38,470 nt of DNA from Oscillospiraceae bacterium (GTDB lineage: Bacteria; Bacillota; Clostridia; Oscillospirales; Oscillospiraceae), in the NCBI GenBank assembly GCA_017518225.1, contig JAFWVV010000013.1:1-38470 (forward strand), read 5' to 3'. A program made the translations under genes and the position numbers. The notes under the pieces were generated by a model. It saw nothing but the letters and a program-made list of their open reading frames with translations. It was not told the DNA's origin and did no database searches. Every line of letters starts with the position of its first letter. Position 1 is the stretch's first letter. Below are positions 6,729 to 15,001 of the stretch, piece after piece.

Positions 6729-8411
6729 ATGAAAGTACCCGAGCTGCCCTATCGCCGCGTAACGATCGAGGAAGTTACCGCCGTGATGGAGGACGTGATC
6801 CCCCGCATTCAGAACGCCGGAAGCGTCGAGGAGATTTTAAAAGCGCGCGAGGATTATCTCAAACTGTATCTGGAGTATGCCACCAACGCAAGCCTTGCCA
6901 GCATGCGCTACACCATCAACACCGTGGATGAGTTCTATGTGGCGGAGAACGACTACTACGATGAGATCGGCCCCAAGGTCGGCAACTATATGGTCAAATA
7001 CGCCGCCGCGCTGCTGGATTCGCCCTTCCGCGCCGAATTGGAGCAGGCCTTGAGCCCGGTGCTCTTCCGGTCGATGGAGCTCAGCCGCAAGTCCATGTCC
7101 GAGGCCATCGTTGAAGATATGGTCGAGGAGAACAAGCTCACGCGCCGCTATAGCGACCTCATGAGCGGTATGGAGTTTTGCTTCCGCGGCGAGACCATGC
7201 CCCGCTCCACGCTGATGAAGTACGCCAAGGACGCCGACCGCGCCACGCGCCGTGAGTGCTACGAGGTGCTCGGGCGCGGCCTCGAGGCGCACAAGGCGGA
7301 GCTGGACGAGATCTTTGACGAGCTTGTCAAGGTACGCGACCGCATGGCCAAAAAGATGGGCTATCAAAACTTTGTCGAGCTCGGCTACTACCGCATGGGA
7401 CGGCTCTGCTACGACCAGGAGAAGGTCAAGACCTTCCGTGAAAACGTCCTGCGTGACGTTGTGCCCGTCGTTGCCCGCCTACGCACGGAAAATGCCCGTC
7501 GCCTCGGCATCGAGGACTACCACTTCTATGACGACGGCGTCATCATCCCCGGCGGCGACCCGGCGCCCCGCGGCAAGGAAGAGATCTTTGCCGCCGCCAA
7601 GGCGATGTACCACGCCATGGGCAAGGAGACCGGCGCTTTCATCGACCTTATGATGGATAACGAGGCCTTTGACGTCGAGTCGCGCAAGAACAAGTGGGGC
7701 GGCGGATACTGCACGGAGTTTGCCAAGTTCAAGCAGCCCTTCATCCTCGCCAACTTCAACGGCACCGCCGGCGACGTGGACGTTATGACCCACGAGGCGG
7801 GACACGCGCTCAACGCCTATCTGATTGCCGACAACCGCTTTGCGCTCGAGCTCGGCTGCGGCGGCATGGAGACCGCGGAGACGCACTCGATGAGCATGGA
7901 GTTTTTCGCATGGCCCTATATGGAGAGCTTCTTCGGCGCGGACGCGGAACGCTACAAGTTCATGCACGCGCTGGAAAGCTTCTCCTTCATCCCCTACGGC
8001 ACGATGGTCGACGCCTTCCAGCACATCGTCTACGAGCACCCGGAGCTCACACCCGACGAGCGCGACGCCGCGTGGCTGAAGCTGGAAGAGGCCTTCCGCC
8101 CGCACATCTCCTTTGAGGGCATGCCCTATCTCGACAAGGGCACGCGCTGGCAGTATCAGATGCACATCTATGAAAGCCCCTTCTACTACATCGACTACTG
8201 CCTCGCGCAGACAGCGGCTTTCCAGTTTTTGATGGCAAGCCTCAAGGACTACGACGAGGCTTTCGCGCGCTACCTGCATCTGTCGAAGCAGGGCGGCGAG
8301 AAGGTTTGGACGGATCTGCTCGAGGAGGCGGGCTTCCCCTCGCCCTTCACCCCGGGCGCGCTGAAAGAGCTCGCCGCGCAGGTCGAGGCGCTGCTGGAGA
8401 AGCTGCGCTGA
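6729..8411 (+). CDS. M3 family oligoendopeptidase
   Basis: 560 residues, the length of M3 (PepF-like) oligoendopeptidases. The zinc motif HEAGH is seen at residues 355-359 (DVMTHEAGHALNAY), followed by the downstream Glu region (ETHSMSMEFFAWPYM). The Tyr/His-rich C-terminal substrate region contains HIYESPFYYIDYCLAQ. These are cytosolic zinc peptidases that cut short peptides. The start is set by the ATG at 6729, with AAAGGATG upstream. A single-gene transcript is likely: its own promoter lies at 6642 and a hairpin at 8432. Confidence 0.94.
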   Translation: MKVPELPYRRVTIEEVTAVMEDVIPRIQNAGSVEEILKAREDYLKLYLEYATNASLASMRYTINTVDEFYVAENDYYDEIGPKVGNYMVKYAAALLDSPFRAELEQALSPVLFRSMELSRKSMSEAIVEDMVEENKLTRRYSDLMSGMEFCFRGETMPRSTLMKYAKDADRATRRECYEVLGRGLEAHKAELDEIFDELVKVRDRMAKKMGYQNFVELGYYRMGRLCYDQEKVKTFRENVLRDVVPVVARLRTENARRLGIEDYHFYDDGVIIPGGDPAPRGKEEIFAAAKAMYHAMGKETGAFIDLMMDNEAFDVESRKNKWGGGYCTEFAKFKQPFILANFNGTAGDVDVMTHEAGHALNAYLIADNRFALELGCGGMETAETHSMSMEFFAWPYMESFFGADAERYKFMHALESFSFIPYGTMVDAFQHIVYEHPELTPDERDAAWLKLEEAFRPHISFEGMPYLDKGTRWQYQMHIYESPFYYIDYCLAQTAAFQFLMASLKDYDEAFARYLHLSKQGGEKVWTDLLEEAGFPSPFTPGALKELAAQVEALLEKLR

Positions 8412-8431
8412 TACGTACGATAAACGCAAAC

Positions 8432-8459
8432 AAGGATCGGCGCATTGGCGTCGATCCTT
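8432..8459 (+). terminator. Hairpin after the M3 peptidase gene, no T-tract
   Basis: AAGGATCGGCGC pairs with GCGTCGATCCTT around ATTG with one wobble pair. It lacks a T-run, so it may be a weak terminator or an RNA 3'-end stabiliser. Confidence 0.45.
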
Positions 8460-8577
8460 GGACGCATAGGGGCAGCCCCCGCCAAAGCGAAGAACCCGAC
8501 TACGCCTCGGGAACAAATCGTCCGGCAGCAAAAACGGCAAAAGCAAAAAGGAACATCTTTGCGATGGGAGAATCCAC

Positions 8578-9270
8578 ATGAAAAAATACAGCATACTGAT
8601 TGTCGAGGACGACCTTAATATCGGGGACATGCTGCAGGAGGCTCTTGAGATGGAGTCTTATTCTGTGAGACGGGCTTACTCTGGCACGGAAGCCCTGATG
8701 ATAGTTGAAAACCATAAGCCGGATATGATTCTTCTTGATCTTATGATACCGGGCATATCCGGTGAAGAGCTTATCGGCAGGGTCGACGGTGTCATGACCA
8801 TTGTAATCAGCGCCAAATCCGATCTTAGCTCCAAAATCAATCTCCTGAAAAAGGGCGCCAGTGATTACGTAACGAAGCCTTTTGCCATATCAGAGCTCCT
8901 TGCGAGGATAGAAGCGCATCTGAGGCTTGCGGATGCGTCCGGAAACAACGCAGTGCTTTCAGAAGGAAAAAGCCAGGTCTGTGTAGGGAATATTACTTTG
9001 GATAACAGCCTCTTTATGGTGACAAACGGAAAAGAGCGGGTGAATCTTACACGAACAGAGGCTGCGATATTGGGGCTGCTTATGCATAACGCAAACAGAC
9101 CGATCGGGCGAAGCACCATTCTCGACAGGATCAGCGACGATACCCCGGATTGTACGGAACGCTCGCTCAAGCAGCATGTCAGCAACGTCAGAAAAAAACT
9201 GCGCCGGCTGGACAACATAGATCATATAGAAGCGATATACGGAATCGGATTTCAGTATAACGAATTTTGA
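8578..9270 (+). CDS. OmpR/PhoB-family response regulator
   Basis: 230 residues. The receiver domain has the acidic pocket (E10, D11, D12), phospho-acceptor D54 in LLDLMIPG and K100 in TKPF. The C-terminal winged-helix domain (about 130-230) includes LTRTEAAILGLLMHNANRPI and the recognition helix region ERSLKQHVSNVRKKLRR. It is the first gene of a six-gene same-strand cassette ending with a histidine kinase at 13201, its likely partner. Base composition is visibly AT-richer than the peptidase genes before it. Three TTGACG hexamers overlap and follow its stop codon and could be its binding sites. Closest known style: VanR/CprR-like regulators of lantibiotic or bacitracin ABC exporters. Confidence 0.92.
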   Translation: MKKYSILIVEDDLNIGDMLQEALEMESYSVRRAYSGTEALMIVENHKPDMILLDLMIPGISGEELIGRVDGVMTIVISAKSDLSSKINLLKKGASDYVTKPFAISELLARIEAHLRLADASGNNAVLSEGKSQVCVGNITLDNSLFMVTNGKERVNLTRTEAAILGLLMHNANRPIGRSTILDRISDDTPDCTERSLKQHVSNVRKKLRRLDNIDHIEAIYGIGFQYNEF

Positions 9271-9306
9271 CGATATCTTGACGTTTTACATACCACTTTC
9301 TTGACG
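9267..9306 (+). promoter_or_regulatory. Three TTGACG direct repeats, candidate response-regulator box
   Basis: TTGACG occurs at 9267-9272, 9278-9283 and 9301-9306. The first two are 11 bases apart and the third 23 further on, close to one and two helical turns. OmpR-family proteins bind direct repeats with about this spacing. The repeats sit just before the ABC genes. The assignment is inference. Confidence 0.4.
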
Positions 9307-9318
9307 AGAAGGTGGTAT
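9290..9318 (+). terminator. Hairpin between regulator and ABC genes (terminator or attenuator)
   Basis: ATACCACTTTCT pairs with AGAAGGTGGTAT around TGACG (12 bp, one G-T pair) and is followed by TGTTTATTT. It may end the regulator transcript or act as a leader structure for the ABC genes. Confidence 0.55.
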
Positions 9319-9405
9319 TGTTTATTTCGACAACCCCGGCAAGCTTGCGCGGAGCTGTTTCCCGGATTTGCAGCTTGCAGGATATGACAAGGAGAAAAGC
9401 AAGAG

Positions 9406-10335
9406 ATGGAATACGTTTTTAAGGCAAAGGGCTTGCGTAAAAGCTATGGCAAATTTGCCGCGCTTACCGATGTGAACATGGAAATCCCCCGAGGCGCCAT
9501 ATATGGCTTTGTCGGGAAAAACGGCGCCGGCAAAACTACGCTCATCAGGCTCATGTGCGGCCTGCAGCGTCCTTCATCCGGTTCATACGAGCTTATGGGG
9601 AAAGCCTTTGACGACAAGGATATTGTCAAGTCAAGACGCAGAATGGGCGCCGTGATTGAAGAGCCCGCCATATATAAAGGCATGTCTGCCAGAGACAACC
9701 TGATTCAGCAATGTCTCATGCTCGGCATTCCCGATTTTGACGGCGTTGACGAAATACTTAGGCAGGTGGGATTGACCGATACCGGAAAAAAGAAAGCCGG
9801 TAATTTCTCGCAAGGCATGCGTCAGCGTCTGGGGATCGGCATCGCTCTTTGTGGAAGCCCCGATTTCATCGTCCTCGACGAGCCTATAAACGGTCTTGAT
9901 CCACAGGGTATCATCGAAATCAGAGAGCTGATTCTAAAGCTCAACAAGGAGCACGGCGTTACCTTTCTTATTTCCAGCCATATTCTCGACGAGCTCGCAA
10001 AGATCGCGACCAATTTTGGTTTCATTGACAAGGGAAAAATCATTCGTCAGATGAGCTGTGAAGAATTGAAGTCGGTTTGCCGCAAGTCGATTCGGATCAA
10101 GGTAAACGATGTCGGCCTTTTTGCAAAGCTTATGGAAGAAAAAGCGCTGGAGTACAGGATTATCGATGCCAATACCGCAGACGTTTACGCGGACCTGACT
10201 TTCTCCGACATTGCTAAGGATTGCGAAAAAACAGGATGCTCAATCATCACGATGGATGAACGCAACGAAAGTCTGGAGGCCTTTTATTTGTCATTGGTTG
10301 GAGGCGAGGACTATGTTCCGAAATCTATACGCTGA
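9406..10335 (+). CDS. ABC transporter ATPase, lantibiotic/bacitracin-export type
   Basis: 309 residues. Walker A is GKNGAGKTT, the Q-loop region is GAVIEEPAIYKGMS, the signature variant is FSQGMRQRLGIG, Walker B is FIVLDEPINGLDPQG and the H-loop is ISSHILDE. The C-terminal extension (about 220-309) is as in BcrA/LanF/NatA-type ATPases. It energises the two membrane proteins that follow. Such three-gene transporters remove lantibiotics or bacitracin from the membrane; the substrate here is unknown. AAGGAG lies upstream of the ATG. The 3' end overlaps the first permease gene by 23 bases. Confidence 0.92.
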   Translation: MEYVFKAKGLRKSYGKFAALTDVNMEIPRGAIYGFVGKNGAGKTTLIRLMCGLQRPSSGSYELMGKAFDDKDIVKSRRRMGAVIEEPAIYKGMSARDNLIQQCLMLGIPDFDGVDEILRQVGLTDTGKKKAGNFSQGMRQRLGIGIALCGSPDFIVLDEPINGLDPQGIIEIRELILKLNKEHGVTFLISSHILDELAKIATNFGFIDKGKIIRQMSCEELKSVCRKSIRIKVNDVGLFAKLMEEKALEYRIIDANTADVYADLTFSDIAKDCEKTGCSIITMDERNESLEAFYLSLVGGEDYVPKSIR

Positions 10336-11080
10336 TACCAGAAGCATATTGCTAAACCGCGGTTTTCGATTCGCGCTTGCGGCAATCGTTTCCTGGCAGC
10401 TGCTTTTTTTGCTGTTTGTCTGGCTGATTCAGACCTTGTTTTTTAAGGAAGCCTTAACGGCCGAGGATGTCGGCTTCTCTTTTTCCTCGGTTGCCGTCTT
10501 TCTGGTTACTGGTTCATCGCTTTATATAAGCGGCGATGCATTTTCGTCTGGTTGTATAAGAAACAAAATAATATCCGGCGCACGAAGAACAGAGCTTTTT
10601 CTGTCCGCCGTATGCGGAGGGATGTTTCAAGGCGTGATGTGTTCCATGCTGGCCTGTGTGGTATCTGTGATGGTATCATTGCTTTTCACCGGCGGATACA
10701 TGTCATATTCTATCCCGGAGATCGCGGAATACTGGATCGTTATTACGATGGCGTGTGCGGCAATCGGAGCTTTCTCTACTGCCCTGGTAATGTCGCTTGG
10801 CGGAAATCAGCTCTCATATATTATCGGCTTCGCGCTTGCCTTTCTGCTGAACGTCGTGTCTGCCCGTATCGTTGACAAGCTGTACCCTGCCGACGGACTG
10901 TGCGCTCTTACGGGAACAAAGCTTGCCGCGTACAGCTTCTTTGACAGATTTATTCCGTATTCCTATTTTACGGCCACACCTCACTATGGCATGGGCAGTT
11001 ATGTTTCGGGCTGTGCGGGCCTCATTTTGACGTCGCTCGCAGCAGGCTGGATGGTTTTCAGAAAAAAGGAACTCAAATAG
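10313..11080 (+). CDS. ABC-2-type permease, first of pair
   Basis: 255 residues with about six hydrophobic segments. It starts MFRNLYADTRSILLNRGFRF, a typical opening for LanE/LanG or BcrB-like permeases, where an amphipathic stretch precedes the first helix. I set the start at the ATG at 10313, inside the ATPase gene, because GAGGCGAGG sits just upstream; an in-frame start at 10211 would add 34 residues of out-of-frame ATPase coding. It works with the ATPase before and the permease after it. Sequence identity in this group is low, so the family call rests on topology and context. Confidence 0.82.
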   Translation: MFRNLYADTRSILLNRGFRFALAAIVSWQLLFLLFVWLIQTLFFKEALTAEDVGFSFSSVAVFLVTGSSLYISGDAFSSGCIRNKIISGARRTELFLSAVCGGMFQGVMCSMLACVVSVMVSLLFTGGYMSYSIPEIAEYWIVITMACAAIGAFSTALVMSLGGNQLSYIIGFALAFLLNVVSARIVDKLYPADGLCALTGTKLAAYSFFDRFIPYSYFTATPHYGMGSYVSGCAGLILTSLAAGWMVFRKKELK

Positions 11081-11098
11081 TCCAATGGAGATAAGGTT

Positions 11099-11842
11099 AT
11101 GATCAATTTATATAAGAGCAATATGAGACGACTGTCGAGAAATCCTTTGTTTATAGGCGGCCTGGCGATAGCCTTTCTGGCGACGCTGGCGTTTACCTCA
11201 AATATGATCGGGCTGACAGGACGCTTTGCTGCAATTGAAAATGAAGAACGAATGTTTTTTATCAGCATAGCGATGATGGGCTTCTTTACTGTCTTTGTGC
11301 CGCTTTTTACGAACGTGGAGTATGGAAACGGCGTCATCAGAAATAAGCTTGTCGCAGGATATTCCATCAAGCAGGTTTTTTACAGTCATCTGCTTGCTCA
11401 CGCCTCCGCGCTGTTTCTCATGAGCGCGATTTACATGCTTGCCGGAATCCTTGGCGGGGCAAAAATCAGCGGATCAATGCTTCTGAAAAACACCGTCTTG
11501 TTCTTCGCCTTGTGCGCGTATATTTCGGTGATGCTGCTTTTGTCGATTCGCGTGAAGAAGGCCGTTGCGCTTATCGGATATGTTTTTCTGGTTCTTATGT
11601 TCAGCTATAGCGGCGTAATGACTGGAAATGCCATAGTATCCTTTGTTTTGAAAGGCTCTGCAAAGACAATTGGTGTAATAATCTACAACACGATCGCCTT
11701 TGGACAGTGGTTTGCCAACCTGTGGTTCAGCAGCGAAGAAATGAATCCCGGCAACGCGACACAGCTTGCCATTTCAGCCGCAATGATATTTGCCACGGTG
11801 TTTTTGGGCGCTTTCAGGCTGGATAAAAAAGATATAAAATAA
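11099..11842 (+). CDS. ABC-2-type permease, second of pair
   Basis: 247 residues and about six predicted membrane helices. It opens MINLYKSNMRRLSRNPLFIGG, parallel to the first permease, and contains NVEYGNGVIRNKLVAGYS, a motif often seen in ABC-2 permeases after the second helix (the first permease has the similar SSGCIRNKIISGARR at the same place). The two permeases are therefore diverged paralogues forming a heterodimer. AATGGAGATAAGG lies upstream of the ATG. The gene sits 20 bases before the esterase-family gene. Confidence 0.85.
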   Translation: MINLYKSNMRRLSRNPLFIGGLAIAFLATLAFTSNMIGLTGRFAAIENEERMFFISIAMMGFFTVFVPLFTNVEYGNGVIRNKLVAGYSIKQVFYSHLLAHASALFLMSAIYMLAGILGGAKISGSMLLKNTVLFFALCAYISVMLLLSIRVKKAVALIGYVFLVLMFSYSGVMTGNAIVSFVLKGSAKTIGVIIYNTIAFGQWFANLWFSSEEMNPGNATQLAISAAMIFATVFLGAFRLDKKDIK

Positions 11843-11862
11843 GCATAAAGCAGGATAGAAAA

Positions 11863-13179
11863 GTGAAACGACATAAAACAACAGTGCAAATTTGTGTTTT
11901 TGCGATGGTCGCATTTATTTGCGCGCTGATATTTTTTTACCGCACTGACGCCTGGTCGCCCGATAAAAAGATGACGGGAATAGAGGCCGTAGCACAAGAC
12001 TTTTCGGCGTTCGTCATTCCGAGCGACGTGAGGGTGGTTGGAATCGGCGAGGCTACGCACGGAAACAGAGAGTTCCAGCTCGCAAAAAAATACGTTTTTG
12101 AAAAGCTTGTATGCGAAGGAAACGGGCGCGCGATATGCTTTGAAATGGCTGTAGGCGACGCCGCTATGATCAACGACGCGGTACACAGCGCACATGCAGA
12201 TCTGACGGAAGTGCTTGGAAAACAGAGCTATCCTTTGTATGACACGCCGGAAATCCTGAGTCTCCTGGAATGGATGAGGGCTTATAACCAGGGCCTTCGG
12301 TATGAGGATTCGCTCATGATTTATGGTGTGGATATGCAGGGCGCGCAAACCGCCATTCACTACATGCAGGAGCTTTGCAGAGCGGGAGACGGCCCGTTCA
12401 CAGAGGAAGAGAAAAACAGGCTTCTTTCCATGAAGGCGGAGGAGAAAGACGACTACGCAGACGATAGAGCTTTCTTTGAGGCCATGCATCAAAGGCTTTT
12501 GGAGCACGACGACATCAGAAGCCGACAGCTTTCCGTGGCCGCAGGCTGTATTATCCAGAGCATAGATTCTCCAAACTATTACGAACAACCGCGACAATAC
12601 TCGCATTACAGGGATCTCTGCATGGGAAAAAACCTGAAAGCTTATTCGGAAATAGAAGAGGCTCGGGGATATTCGCAGGTGGTTGTCACCGCGCACAACG
12701 GGCATGTGATGAAGGGCGGCGCGTCCGCGCTTCCCGGCGAAAACACGGAAACCATGGGCGATCAGATCAACCGCTTGTTCGAAGGAAGCTATTTTTGCAT
12801 CGGCACGGAATTCTACGAGGGCTATGTGAACATCCATACATTCGGAACCTACGGCGACGCATACCATCGGGCGGATCATTTTTATCGCAGCGACGATCCC
12901 TTGGCATATCAGGCAAAATTTTTTGACGACGGCGCATACTGTCTTGACTTTTCAAGGGTAACAGAAGAAAATACACTTGTGTATAAATCCATTCACAGTT
13001 ATATTTTCAACGCCATCGTGGGCGAAGGATATACCTCCTATGACGAGCTGGCGAAGAACCACAGAATTAAGCTTGTGCCCGCGGACAGATATGACGCGGT
13101 CATATATTATTACGAGGTTACGCCGATCCATCCCATCCATTACAGCGGCGCTGCCGAAGCTCCGGGTCGGAGCAACTAA
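11863..13179 (+). CDS. Membrane-anchored erythromycin-esterase-family hydrolase
   Basis: 438 residues. An N-terminal hydrophobic segment (about 8-26) after a basic KRHK looks like an uncleaved signal anchor, putting the catalytic domain outside the membrane. The family motifs are present: GIGEATHGNREF (E63, H66), ICFEMAVGDA (E94) and VVTAHNGHV (H278, H281), matching the essential Glu/His positions of EreA/EreB/EreC. Classical Ere enzymes are cytosolic and open the macrolactone of erythromycin. An external homologue inside an ABC/two-component cassette suggests another ester or lactone substrate, perhaps an envelope-active peptide or surface polymer. The start is GTG with AGGAT upstream. Function beyond family membership is not established. 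Confidence 0.87.
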   Translation: MKRHKTTVQICVFAMVAFICALIFFYRTDAWSPDKKMTGIEAVAQDFSAFVIPSDVRVVGIGEATHGNREFQLAKKYVFEKLVCEGNGRAICFEMAVGDAAMINDAVHSAHADLTEVLGKQSYPLYDTPEILSLLEWMRAYNQGLRYEDSLMIYGVDMQGAQTAIHYMQELCRAGDGPFTEEEKNRLLSMKAEEKDDYADDRAFFEAMHQRLLEHDDIRSRQLSVAAGCIIQSIDSPNYYEQPRQYSHYRDLCMGKNLKAYSEIEEARGYSQVVVTAHNGHVMKGGASALPGENTETMGDQINRLFEGSYFCIGTEFYEGYVNIHTFGTYGDAYHRADHFYRSDDPLAYQAKFFDDGAYCLDFSRVTEENTLVYKSIHSYIFNAIVGEGYTSYDELAKNHRIKLVPADRYDAVIYYYEVTPIHPIHYSGAAEAPGRSN

Positions 13180-13200
13180 CGAGAAAACAGGGAGCAAGTA

Positions 13201-14076
13201 ATGAAATATCTGCTTGTCGTCTGCCTTATCATCATTGCATGTCTGGTACTGAAACTCATCGCCCTACGCGGTTCGATCAAGGAACTGCGTAAGGACTATT
13301 CCGAACGCGCCGAGATTCATACCAATACGCTTCTCGGCGTACAAAGCCGCGACAAGCAGATACGCATGCTTGCAAGCGCCCTGAATGAAACGCTGAAAAG
13401 GCTGCGGGATTCTTACAACAGATATGAAAACGGTGACCGAGAGGTACGCAGTGCGATCACCAATATTTCCCATGATTTAAGGACGCCGTTGACTGCTATC
13501 AGCGGCTATCTTGAGCTTGCCGAGAAGCAGGAAAAGACCCCGGAGATGGCCAGGTATCTCTCTGTTATCGAGAAAAGAACGGAGCAAATGAAAAAGCTTA
13601 CGGAGGAGCTGTTTGCGTACTCCATGATTTCCGGAGGGGAGATCAGCGAGGAGAAAGAAGAGCTTAACGTAAACAAAATACTGGAAGAGAGCATCATGAG
13701 CTATTACCCAGCGCTTAAAGCACGTGGAATAACTCCTGAGCTGAGAATCACAGAAGAAAGAATTACAAGAACGCTTTATCCGTCTTATGTGGAAAGAATC
13801 GTCAATAACCTCATCAGCAACGCCTTGAAATACAGCGACGGGGATCTGGAAATATCGCTTTCCGACGAGGGCGCGCTAAGGGTGGCCAATTCCGCCGCCA
13901 AGCTGTCGTCCGTAGATGTAAACAAGCTGTTTGACAGATTCTTCAGCGTGGAGAACGCCAGCGCCAATTCAACGGGGCTTGGGCTGTCAATCGTAAAGCT
14001 TTTGGCGGAGAGGATGGAGCTTCGTCTTGATGCAAAATATGAGGACGGCAAGCTTGTCATTTCGGTCGGTTTTTAA
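13201..14076 (+). CDS. Sensor histidine kinase without an extracellular sensor domain
   Basis: 291 residues. There is one N-terminal membrane segment (about 3-22), a helical linker (23-85), the H-box NISHDLRTPLTAI (H91), the N-box VNNLISNALKYS (N207), a DRFFSVE F-box and the G2-box STGLGLSIVK (258-267). It lacks any periplasmic loop, so it should sense within the membrane or through a partner, as BceS- or CprK-like kinases do with their ABC transporters. It is the last gene of the cassette and the probable partner of the regulator at 8578. GGGAGC lies before the ATG, 21 bases after the esterase-family gene. Confidence 0.93.
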   Translation: MKYLLVVCLIIIACLVLKLIALRGSIKELRKDYSERAEIHTNTLLGVQSRDKQIRMLASALNETLKRLRDSYNRYENGDREVRSAITNISHDLRTPLTAISGYLELAEKQEKTPEMARYLSVIEKRTEQMKKLTEELFAYSMISGGEISEEKEELNVNKILEESIMSYYPALKARGITPELRITEERITRTLYPSYVERIVNNLISNALKYSDGDLEISLSDEGALRVANSAAKLSSVDVNKLFDRFFSVENASANSTGLGLSIVKLLAERMELRLDAKYEDGKLVISVGF

Positions 14077-14137
14077 AGAATAACGGAATTTTTCGGTCTG
14101 TATAAACAGCTTCAGCCGCCGAGCATTTTGACAGTCT

Positions 14138-14277
14138 GGGCGTGTTGCAAAATAAGGTTTTTAGCCGAAATCGCAAAAGATATTTCGTGTAAAAGTTACT
14201 GGGAGTCACAAAATCTGTGGCTCCCAGTAACTTTTACGACAAGTATTTTTTGAAATTATTAATTTTGCAACACGCCC
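14138..14277. mobile_element. MITE-like element with 16-bp terminal inverted repeats
   Basis: GGGCGTGTTGCAAAAT (14138-14153) is repeated in inverted form at 14262-14277 without mismatch, enclosing 108 bases. Inside is a second, perfect 17-bp inverted repeat (14189-14205 with 14221-14237) that extends to 22 bp with one wobble (loop AAATC). No coding capacity. The nested palindromes and sharp ends look like a non-autonomous transposable element. I see no clear target-site duplication. It separates the convergent kinase and TVP38-like genes and ends two bases from the latter's stop codon, so it may also act as their terminator. Confidence 0.7.
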
Positions 14278-14279
14278 TG

Positions 14280-14957
14280 TTATTTTTCTTCTTCTTTTTT
14301 CTCCGTCCAGCGGCGGTAGAGGAGCATGCCGGAGAGATACAGCGCCCCGGCGAAAAGCGAGAGCGCCGCGGCCAGCAGGTAGTCCCCCTGCATCAGTTTG
14401 TCGCCGCCGAGCACCGAAAGCACGATGCCCGGAATGCGCCCGACGAGGTTGATGCCGAGCCAGGCGGGCAGGGAGATCTTCGTCAGCCCCGCAGCATAGC
14501 TCAAGACGTCCTTGGGCGAGCCGGGGATCAAAAACACGAGGAAGAAGACCCATTCCACGCGGTCGAGGCGCTGAAACAGCGCCAGCTCCTCCGGCTCCGC
14601 GCCGCCCAGCGCGCGCACAAGGGGCGCGCCGAAGCGCCGCACGAGCAGCAGCACCAGACAACTGGCAAGGCTCGTCGCGCCGAGGCACAGCAGCGTCCCC
14701 CAGACCGGGCCGTAGGCATAGCCCGCGGCGATGGAAAAGGGGCCGCCGGGGATCACCGCGGCAAAGACCTGCAGCATATTCATCAGCGCAAAGGCGAAAA
14801 CGCCCCAGACGCCGCGCTCGCCCAGCCAGCCGCGAAAGCGCTCCGGCTCGGCGACAAAGCGCAGCAGCGGCCGTCCGATCAGCCAGCAGAGCGCCGTCAA
14901 AACCGCCAGCGCGCCGAGCGTAACGAGCGCGCGCAGCAGCCGTTCTTTTTTCGTCAT
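14280..14957 (-). CDS. TVP38/TMEM64 (DedA/VTT-domain) membrane protein
   Basis: 225 residues with about five membrane segments. Family signatures include VIPGGPFSIAAGYAYGPVWG and FLIPGSPKDVLSYAAGLTKI, the two re-entrant G-rich motifs of VTT/SNARE-associated proteins. The family is linked to lipid flipping and membrane homeostasis in other organisms; a specific role here is unknown. It is last in a minus-strand run of rarA, DUF951, a small membrane protein and this gene. Its stop codon is two bases from the MITE-like element, so the element may have inserted at the gene's end. Confidence 0.88.
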   Translation of the reverse strand: MTKKERLLRALVTLGALAVLTALCWLIGRPLLRFVAEPERFRGWLGERGVWGVFAFALMNMLQVFAAVIPGGPFSIAAGYAYGPVWGTLLCLGATSLASCLVLLLVRRFGAPLVRALGGAEPEELALFQRLDRVEWVFFLVFLIPGSPKDVLSYAAGLTKISLPAWLGINLVGRIPGIVLSVLGGDKLMQGDYLLAAALSLFAGALYLSGMLLYRRWTEKKEEEK

Positions 14958-15001
14958 GTTTTCCTCGCGCGCCTCCTTTGATCGACCTGCAGCGGCAGCG
15001 T

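Noticed and set aside
11683..12879. Minus-strand frame of 398 codons opposite the Ere-like gene
   Set aside because: Antisense to a gene with clear catalytic motifs; no start site.
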